From Mycocentrospora acerina (lineage: Eukaryota; Ascomycota; Dothideomycetes; Pleosporales): a stretch of DNA of 64,000 nucleotides. The stretch lies in NCBI GenBank assembly GCA_022701365.1, contig JAKUHH010000084.1, positions 806,001-870,000 on the forward strand. The letters are read 5' to 3'. Positions 56,432 to 64,000 of this stretch are shown here, in pieces (within the stretch, counting starts at the first letter, position 1; every line of letters starts with the position of its first letter). A program made the position numbers and the translations under genes. Under the pieces are notes generated by a model, which saw only the letters and a program-made list of their open reading frames with translations, had not been told where the DNA came from and did no database searches.

Positions 56432-59400
56432 CTACTTCTTAAACGCAGCCGCAACCTCGCTCACCCCCCAATCAATCTCTACCTCCCCAGTATACACATC
56501 TTGATTGATCCTAATCATACGCTCAGACACCTCACTATACTTCTTCTCGCACTCCTTTAGCACCTTGAACACCAAGTCGCGGCTGATGCTTGGGTCATCT
56601 GCGTCACCAAAATGTTTGTCAACGCGCTTCTTGAGGGCTTCGATACCCTTGCGGAGTTCCTTTGCGTCTTGCGAGTGCACAAGTTTCTTGAACACGTGCC
56701 GCGAGTGCGAGGAGCGTTGGGCTATGGCTTGCGGGCTGGCCCCGGCTTGGGAGAGAAGAGTTTCGGTGGATTCGATAAACTCCTAGAGAACGTATAAGTA
56801 TGTTTTTATGGTTGCAAACAAGTCAAGTCAGGGGATTGCTTACCAGTAGTTTGCCCAACGGTCTCCGGATGACAGCATCAACATAGAGGTTCATGTGCTC
56901 GCTGTACTCGTCTTGCGCCTTTGCTTTCCAGAAGTCTAGGACTGAGTCGGCGCGCGCATCAACCTCCTCCATGTAGTGATTCATGTTCTCTATAAGCAGG
57001 ATGTGATAGTTCAAGGCCTCCTTGTCTTCAGGATCACCCTGACCTTGCGTACCCATGACCGTAGGTGACTCCTTGGCAATAACCTTCAAGCTTTCAAACA
57101 TGGCTTTGTTGATCCTTTGGTAAGCGTCGTTAATCATACGCCTAATTTCCAGTTGATCGCCGCCCTCAGATGCAGGCGGGAGCATGTTTTCAATCGCAAT
57201 GGCAAAATGAGGAAACGTCTTCATGAAAGCAATGACGCCCTTCCGTTTCTTAATCTTGACCTTTGTGTCTTCAATAGCACGTATTTGCTCGTCGAGGAAT
57301 CGGCGGAACAGGCCCGTCAACCGCTCATGGATTATGTGCAAGTTCTTTGTCAGGAAATCTTGGTTGGAATCTTCAATGTCGAGAAGCTTGCGGTCGACAG
57401 CACTCAAAATGCCCACTCCTTGTCTACTCTGGATTAGTACATGACTTTGGTTATGCTCAACATTTACTTACAATGGATCTGCCGTTACCGCCCAATCCAC
57501 TAGGCTCTGTAGCTCAGCAGGCCAGAAGGAGAAAATGTCTTCCATGACATCTGCAACGCGCTTCGCCATAGTCCTGTCAGCTTCATACTGCTTGCGTATC
57601 CAAAGATTTGGGCTTCGGCGGTCTTCAGGTGGCGCAGCTTGCACCGCCTCCGGAAAGTCAACGTGATCAGTGGAAGTGGCGTGAAAGAACTCCGTGATGA
57701 AGTTTTGCTCTGTCAAGAGCACAGGACCAATATCATCCAAAACTCGAGAAAAGACATCGAAAGCGAAAAGCTTGCCGTCTTGGTTCTTGCTCACTTTGGT
57801 CTCTTTTTCTCCAGATGCTGAGCGCAGGCCGCGTGCTAATGTTTGACTTCGCTTCACAGTCAGTTTCCTCACCGAGCCGGTGGTGCTCTCTGTTTCTTTC
57901 TCCTGTGCAGTGAAAAGCAACTCCTGCTCCTCACCTGTCGGCTTTCGGGCAAAGCGTCTCCACGAAAGAACATTATCGCGGACCTCCTGTTGGTACAATG
58001 TCGCTGCTTGAGTCTGGTACATCCGGATGAGAGCTTCCCACGAAGCCCGATCAATCTCTTTTGCAAAGAGAATGACAGGACTCAGCATCCACAGCTCTTT
58101 CCTGCCTACATCGTGCGCCTCTATGTTCTTCCTCAGAGACGGCATACTACCCTGATCGATGCTAACGAGGGTGTCCTTGGTTTGTAGAAAAGCGGCGCCG
58201 AACGTAATGTCCATGTGCTTCTTCAAGCGGTCCAAAAACATGGCCCCCTCACCCAGATATCTATCTCGCTTTTCTTGCAGCGCCTGCATCGACGCAAGTT
58301 CACTATGACCAATGCCTGATCGGCTCGTGATCTTGGTCAGACTATCCGCGGACGCACCGGAAACAAACGAAGGGTCAATCGTAATGAGTGCCTTGTACAG
58401 CAATACCAAGGCAGCTTCGATATCCATGAGACCACTGATCTTTCCAATGGGAGCACGTCGTAACGACTCGAGTTGGTCAGGAGTGATTGATATTGTCTCG
58501 ACGAGTTGCTGGAGTTCGTGCTGCAAAAGGCGTTGGTTGGCTGTCTGCACTTGCAACCCTTGACTCTGTGCTTCGATAAAGGCGATATCGTCATTCAAGC
58601 TCTATTGGGGAAAAACGTTAGCAAGTGTCCACTCCCTTTTTTCCAGACTTGGAAATCGCGAAACCAGTCAGACTTACACCTAGTTCGACATTGTACAATG
58701 TCAAGAGACCTTCCAACTCATCACACTCTGCGATTGCGCGGTCAAGCATGCGCTCCACAGCCTCAACTCGGTCATCTTTCTGTTCGAGATGGTTGAGCCA
58801 GCTTCCAGCTTCTACGCGGGCAAGTTCGCGTTTGATGTCAATCTCCAGCGACTCGATTTTCTTGGCTGAAAGTTCATTACTACCCCAGCCGAGTTCTGAC
58901 AACAAGCTTTCAAAGTCGAGACCTCGCTCGTCAATTATGGTTGGATCAATTCCGAGTTTGGAAATAGCCATGGTTTGTTGCTTGGATCTTCGCTTTTTAC
59001 GTCTCGCAGCCGGTTCCGGTTCAGGAATCTTCGTTATGGAGACTTCTGGGATTGGCAGATCGGGCTTCTCTTCCTTTTGTAGCGCAGGAGCAGCTGGGAT
59101 CTGTTCGGGTGGATTGGATACAGTCACAGCTGGAACGAATTCCGTCTTGATACTTGGCAGCTCCCTCGATGATCGATCTGGCGCGGCCTTTGCCACCACC
59201 TCTAATGTCTTCTCGGGCTCCTCCTTGGGGGTTTCCTTGGGGGGTTCTTGAGGCGTTGGCCGTTGGGGAACAAACACTCCACTGATACCATCGGGCTCGT
59301 CAGAAGTCTTTGTTTCCTTTGCAAGTAACTTGGCAGCAGCACCACCAGCACGAGGCTTGAACACACCGGCAGCCGCGGCAGCTTTGCGAAATTTACCTGC

Positions 59401-61515
59401 CGCATCCGCCCTGCCAGGAGACTTGACTGCCAAGGGACTGGCAGCGACAGGAGGCGTAGTGTCGGAGGCTCTGTTGTCTACGGGTGTCGCACTTCTGACG
59501 GGTGTTGCACTTCTAACAGGTGTCGCGCTTCTAACAGGTGTCGCACTTCTAACGGGCGTCGCACTTCTAATGGGCTCGGCCTCAGCGGGTGACTCGACTG
59601 GCTCGGCTGTCGGAGGAACCCAAGCCACATACGGCGTAGGGGCAGCAGCCAAGGGTAAATTAGAAGCTGGTAGTTGAGGAAGCGGTGTTGTGGGAGGCGG
59701 CGTAGGCTGGGGAGGTGGCGCTATGTTTCGAGGAGACCCTGAACCATCTTGCGAAGCAGTCTTGAGTCTTTCTGGAATCTCTTGAGGACGTCTTCGTGGT
59801 GGAACTTCTAGCGGGGCTGGAGAATGTGAACGGGTGGAAAGGTCTGAGAATGCCTCAGCTCCTTGGTCGCCCACACTACGTTGGGATGTCTGTGACGGGC
59901 GAGGCTCCATCAGGGGCCGCCTTCGTTGTGGGGGTTCCTGTGGAGGCATCTCTTCATTGCGTGCAAAATTCGAGCTTGCGTTGCTCTGCGCAGTCCCTGG
60001 TCTGAGACCTCTTGGAGAAGGGTCTCTTCTCGGCGAGCCATATCCATTTGGTCTTCGTGGATCTGGTGGGGGCAGGCTCGATGCTGCCATGTCGAGTGGC
60101 GGCTCGTCAAACGACCTCTGTGATCTTTGCGATTGCGCATCGTCTTGTTGCAGTCGTCGTGCAGGATTCAGACTTGGTGGGAAAGTGGCTGATCCTGGGG
60201 TGAGTGGGCGTTCTGCAAACTCGGATGACATTGATTGCGGCGTCAGTCCTTGTGTTGGAACGAGTGGAGATATCGGCACAGGCTCTCGCCCCTGGCCAGG
60301 ACGCATTCGCATGGCTTCACCGCTAGGTCGCGACCGGAGGCCCTGCTCCATGGAACGCTTTTGCCGAAGATCCGGCATCGATGGAGTAGCTTGGCTGAGG
60401 CCAAATGGCGGCGGTCTACGACTGTCATCACCAGTGCCGGGTCTGTTGCCTCCTCGATACTGATCGTCGGGCAGCCCTGGCCTTCTAGGGCCACCTTGGT
60501 ATTCCCCTGGCGGTCTCCTGAAATTGGGGTTTGGGCCAGGCATAGGCGCTCTCCTTGCATCGTCGAATGAAGCAACAGGCGGTTCTCCTGGTCTCCTTGG
60601 CGGCGGGCCGGGAGACTTGGGCGGCAACTGTCGTTGTTCAGGAGTGGCTTGCCGCGGAGGCGTAGGCCTGGGGTCTTGCAGGGCCCCGCCACCCGCTGCA
60701 AAGGCAGCACGGCCTTCTGGGGTTGCTAGGTGTGGTTTGCCTGATGTCAGGCTGTTCATCTCGGCATCGCTGAACCCTGACAGGATGGGGTAGTTGCCCT
60801 TTGTGTATTTGTTGAATATCTTGACCATGCTTCCAATGAAGAACTCTTTTTCTTTTGCAGTGCCAGCCTCCCAGTAGTAGGGCTTGGTGATGGTGACTGT
60901 GAAGCCCTTGTCGCCTGCCCACTGCTGTCGCTGCGCCTCCTCATCAGTTCTTGGGACCAGGTGCAGGTAGTTTTCGACAGCAGATAGCTCCTCCATTGGC
61001 CACGACTTGCCAATGGAAAAGGTGCCGTTTGCATTTTCTCGGGCTTTGTGCAGCCTGACCCTCCCCGTGTTTCTAACCGAAATCATGATGATGCGTGGCT
61101 TCTTGTTGGACGCAGACGAGGTTGGCGGCGCGGGAGACTGGGGGAACTGGCCATCTTCCTGGATGCGAATGTGGGTGATATATGATTCTTGGACTAGTAC
61201 TCGTCAATGCAGATCCAATGATGCCAATACAGTGCAATTGGCACGAGACATGGCCTCGAGCGTCTGGCCTGGTCTGGCGGGTGCAAGGTGGTGGAAGAAC
61301 ATACGCTGTCCCTGCTCGTCCACCTTGGCGAAGCAGCTCTCGGTGATTCTGCGGCGTTCGTCCTCGAACCGCTCGGCGCGAGACATTGCCGAGGGCGCAG
61401 AGCCCGAGCTGGCGGTCGAGGGTGGCCCCCGTGGCGGACCTCCCCCAGGGCGGTCTGGGGGAGCTCTCGAGTCACCCAGGCCATTGGGGTAGTTGTTGCG
61501 CGGTCGCCCGTCCAT
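56432..61515 (-). CDS. SEC3: Exocyst complex component SEC3
   Basis: Exons are 61305..61515, 58678..61193, 57472..58601, 56844..57423 and 56432..56782, with introns of 111, 76, 48 and 61 nt, giving 1595 residues. The N-terminal PIP2- and Rho1/Cdc42-binding PH-like domain is seen from about residue 75 (SYITHIRIQEDGQF, GRVRLHKARENANGTFSIGKSW, GFTVTITKPYYWEAGTAKEKEFFIGSMVKIFNKYTKG). It is followed by a 500-residue disordered Pro/Arg/Ser linker with a tandem SATPVR repeat. The coiled coil and CorEx region start near ELGWGSNELSAKKIESLEIDI. The last three exons hold the helical-bundle Sec3 C-terminal domain to VAAAFKK. Sec3 marks sites of exocytosis at the hyphal tip and septum and tethers vesicles. 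The acceptor of the fourth exon (57423) has an alternative three bases upstream in transcript order that adds one arginine. Confidence 0.94.
59490..59581 (-). repeat. Tandem 18-bp repeat coding SATPVR
   Basis: Five nearly identical 18-bp units inside SEC3 encode (SATPVR)n in the disordered linker. Third-position differences exist between units, so the array is not brand new. Each unit carries a possible TP phosphosite. Confidence 0.9.
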
Positions 61516-62069
61516 CTTGGCGCTTGTTGGTGTGGCCAGTCAGGGCGTGTGCTGGACAAGAGCAGCCGCTGGTTACGACTGTCTGTCTGTGAGGCGGCGG
61601 CTGGGCGCAGGTGGAGAGCTATGTGCACGCGGCCATGGACTGCGAGGGTGGAGCTCTGGGCGCGATGTGCGGAGTAGCGGGACGGTGGGCGGAGATGGGC
61701 GGTGGGCGGTGGGCGATGGGCAGATGGGGCGTGTGGGCTGCTGGGCGGGGATGGCAGAGGTGCAAGTCGAGGCGGAGGTGGAGGCGGAGCTGCAGCGGGC
61801 AGCAGGCAGAACAATGGCGGCGGCGGCGGCGGGTGCGTGTACGTGGGCGCGACGTCCCTTGCGATGCAGACAACCACGTCTCGTGTCGTCGAGTCGGGGC
61901 GGCCAGGCAGGGATGTCTGCCGTTCGCAGGCTAGCGTGCTGTGGCTTGCAGCGGTACGAAATGGCAACTTTTTTTCGCGCCTCTCCCTCTGCACAACCAA
62001 GCCAACACCGCGCAACCACCTCCACCCCTTCTCTCTCTACACACTTCTCTCCGCGCCCAATCGCAAACC
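61516..62069. promoter_or_regulatory. Divergent promoter, SEC3 / SRP40 (554 bp)
   Basis: GC-rich sequence with G-rich runs around 61680-61820 and (GGC)n near 61810-61830, then a pyrimidine-rich tract just upstream of the ATG at 62070. Both genes are housekeeping in type. No TATA box is seen. Confidence 0.5.
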
Positions 62070-63497
62070 ATGGGGTCCGACAAGAAGGTCCAGAAGAAGT
62101 CGGGCGACAAGAAGTCCAAGCAGGCGCTCGAGACCAGGACGACGAGCGATGTCACGGCCTCGCTCGACCTCTTGCAGACTTTTCTGAACAAGCAGGGCGA
62201 GCAGGACGCTGCTTCCAAGCTCAAGGAGTTTGAGGAATGGGCAAGGTCGCAGACCGCCAAGGGGAAGGATGCGCCCGAGCCCATGGACGTGGACGACGAG
62301 AGCGCATCGAGCAGCGACGCCAGCAGCGAGTCTGAGAGTGATTCTGGCAGCGACGACTCCAGCAGCGACTCCAGCGATGAGTCCAGCGACGACTCCAGCG
62401 ATGAGTCCAGCAGCGAATCGGAGGCGGAAGTAGAGGCCCCGGCAAAGAAGGAAAAGGCTGCCGCCAAGAAGGTCGCTGCGAAGGAGGACTCCTCAGACTC
62501 CTCAGACTCGTCAGACTCTTCGAGCGCTAGCTCCGACTCCGACTCTGACTCCGACTCTGGCTCGTCCAGCTCCAGCTCAGACTCCGAGTCCGAGTCCGAG
62601 AAGGAGGCTGCGCCAGCCCCCGCAAAGACAAAGAAGGCAAAGAAGGCCAAGTCGGTTTCTTCGTCCTCATCCTCGTCCTCCAGCGACTCTTCCAGCGACT
62701 CCAGCGACTCTAGCGACTCTAGCGACTCCTCGGATGACGAGCCCGCAAACGTGCCCCTCCCCAAGTCCGACTCGGATTCATCCAGCGCATCCAGCGACTC
62801 GTCTTCGAGCGAGTCGGACAGCGACAGCAGCTCCGAATCTGAAGCTGAGAAGCCTGCTGCAAAGGAGAAGAAGGTCAAGAAGGTCAAGAAGGCTGCTTCC
62901 GTCTCCTCATCGTCGGCGTCCAGCTCCTCCGATTCGTCTAGCGACTCGTCCAGCGACTCGAGCTCGTCTGAGAGCGAGTCAGAGGCCGAGCCCGTGAAGA
63001 AGGCCAAGGCAAAGAAGACAAAGAAGGCCGCCACCCCGTCATCCAGCGACTCGAGCTCGTCTGACAGCTCTTCTGACAGCTCCTCCGACAGCTCATCTGA
63101 CAGCTCTGACGACTCCGACTCGGACGACGAGGCAAAGACCGACTCAGCCGAGCGCAAGTCATCGTCCAGTGACTCATCCGCAACTCTCCCAGCCGCCTCC
63201 CCTGAGCCATCCACCAACAAGAAGCGCAAGTTTGACGGCTCCCCCGAGGCTCCCGTCAAGTCGAAGAGAAACCACGTCGAGAACCGCTTCCAGCGCATCA
63301 AGGCCGACATTGAGGTCAAGCCCGAACTCGCTAGCAACGCCTACGTTTCCTACGACTACGCTGACCGCGCCCACGCCAAGCTGATTGTCACAAAGGGCAA
63401 GGGATTCACAAAGGAGAAGAACAAGGGCAAGAGGGGCTCTTACCGAGGTGGTCTGATTGACACTGCTGGTGGCAAGGGCTTCAAGTTTGAGGACTGA
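62070..63497 (+). CDS. SRP40: Nucleolar phosphoprotein SRP40/Nopp140
   Basis: A single exon encodes 475 residues, with the start at the ATG in ACCATGG context (62070). The N-terminus has a short LisH-like helical stretch (SLDLLQTFLNKQGEQDAASKLKEFEEW). It then alternates long Ser/Asp/Glu runs (SSDSSDSS-type, casein-kinase-2 sites) with short Lys/Ala/Pro linkers (KKEKAAAKK, KTKKAKKAK, KEKKVKKVKK), the layout of Nopp140. The last 70 residues form the conserved SRP40 C-terminal domain (VENRFQRIKADIE, DYADRAHAKLIVTKGKGFTKEKNKGKRGSYRGG, GGKGFKFED). The protein chaperones box C/D and H/ACA snoRNPs between nucleolus and Cajal-body-like sites. The Ser-coding repeats leave a long stop-free frame on the opposite strand that is not a gene. 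Confidence 0.93.
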   Translation: MGSDKKVQKKSGDKKSKQALETRTTSDVTASLDLLQTFLNKQGEQDAASKLKEFEEWARSQTAKGKDAPEPMDVDDESASSSDASSESESDSGSDDSSSDSSDESSDDSSDESSSESEAEVEAPAKKEKAAAKKVAAKEDSSDSSDSSDSSSASSDSDSDSDSGSSSSSSDSESESEKEAAPAPAKTKKAKKAKSVSSSSSSSSSDSSSDSSDSSDSSDSSDDEPANVPLPKSDSDSSSASSDSSSSESDSDSSSESEAEKPAAKEKKVKKVKKAASVSSSSASSSSDSSSDSSSDSSSSESESEAEPVKKAKAKKTKKAATPSSSDSSSSDSSSDSSSDSSSDSSDDSDSDDEAKTDSAERKSSSSDSSATLPAASPEPSTNKKRKFDGSPEAPVKSKRNHVENRFQRIKADIEVKPELASNAYVSYDYADRAHAKLIVTKGKGFTKEKNKGKRGSYRGGLIDTAGGKGFKFED

Positions 63498-64000
63498 GGA
63501 CATGGCTTGCGTGTCTTTACCGCTATAGAGTCTGAGCGTGATAGTGTAGTGACGAGAGACGGTACACGAGATAAGGAGGAATGGTCATGACGCAGTGGAC
63601 AATGAGTCGATGCGATACCATGTTTTGTTCAGCAAAAAAAGTCCTCGCATCGGTGGGCGAGGATAGAGGGAGTTTGTGTAAGGATAGAATCGCCGGGAAG
63701 TTGAGGGAGCATAACTCCCATACCATTTGTTGTTGGTGGCATGCGCTTTGCACGCCCGAAGGAGGCTGGAAGAGGAGACCAATGTATAGATTTTCCTGCA
63801 GTCGTTGATAATAGACAGTATTTTACTTCGTTTTATTCCATTCCATTCCATCTCATATCACTTCATCTAGTCGGTTCCTGCTTGACGTTGACTCTGGCCT
63901 TGACTTGATCTTTACCAACACCACCAACATCATCTCATCTCATCTCATCTCATCCCGTCTTGGACATCACACACGCAGTGAAGAGTATTCTTCGCATCTC
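63498..64000. other. 3' flank with short tandem repeats
   Basis: Sequence after SRP40. It contains TTCCA units near 63836-63850 and (CATCT)n at 63931-63953. No gene is supported; a further gene may begin beyond the window. Confidence 0.6.

Noticed and set aside
61931..63337. Minus-strand frame of about 468 codons rich in Ser, Glu, Asp and Leu
   Set aside because: It is the antisense shadow of the SRP40 serine repeats: the Ser, Asp and Glu codons used there give no stops in this antisense frame. The plus strand has the conserved SRP40 C-terminal domain.

Overview
The window is nuclear DNA from a filamentous ascomycete fungus. Genes are spaced at about 2-3 kb on both strands, and nearly every intron that can be placed is a 47-191 nt GT...AG intron, most close to 50 nt. 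The families are typically fungal: a HET-domain protein, a MID2-like wall protein, an Argonaute, GH88 and GH5 enzymes and a Dal5/TNA1-type transporter. The general style fits Dothideomycetes (Pleosporales), but that placement is an inference. A run of Ns at 986-1147 flanked by poly-G marks a gap in a draft assembly.

Layout. 1.4-5.0 kb (-): Ser/Thr-rich single-pass membrane protein, completed here by a small upstream signal-peptide exon. 5.5-6.6 kb (-): membrane-anchored SDR. 6.9-8.5 kb (+): mitochondrial Obg GTPase (MTG2-like). 8.8-15.4 kb: a carbohydrate-use stretch with a secreted or intracellular GH88 (-), a divergent secreted GH5 (+) and an MFS carrier (+). 16.7-18.9 kb (-): HET protein. 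19.8-21.8 kb (-): universal stress protein with a long disordered N-terminus. 22.8-23.9 kb (-): mitochondrial ribosomal protein uS7m. 25.1-28.3 kb (+): Argonaute with an RGG-rich N-terminus. 29.8-31.6 kb (+): membrane and coiled-coil protein of unknown function. 34.1-34.9 kb: a small coding relic with an in-frame stop and a tRNA-Leu(CAA)-like gene. 35.5-38.2 kb (-): V-ATPase subunit a. 40.4-42.6 kb (-): Btz/CASC3-type protein. 43.8-47.0 kb (-): PNUTS-like PP1 regulatory protein. 48.1-50.6 kb (+): SLY1, nine exons. 52.0-53.6 kb (+): class I/II aminotransferase. 54.6-55.7 kb (-): DUF1295 membrane protein. 56.4-61.5 kb (-): exocyst SEC3. 62.1-63.5 kb (+): SRP40/Nopp140.

Most genes are unrelated housekeeping functions: vesicle traffic (SLY1, SEC3, V-ATPase a), mitochondrial translation (uS7m, MTG2) and RNA biology (Argonaute, Btz, PNUTS-like, SRP40). 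The only stretch that looks functionally grouped is GH88/GH5/MFS. All gene models below were spliced by hand. For every multi-exon model the summed exon length is a multiple of three and the joined protein is continuous across junctions. I do not see a convincing undescribed multigene system. The points most worth a second look are the PNUTS-like protein, the stop-interrupted small gene with its neighbouring tRNA, and the repeat-bearing membrane protein.
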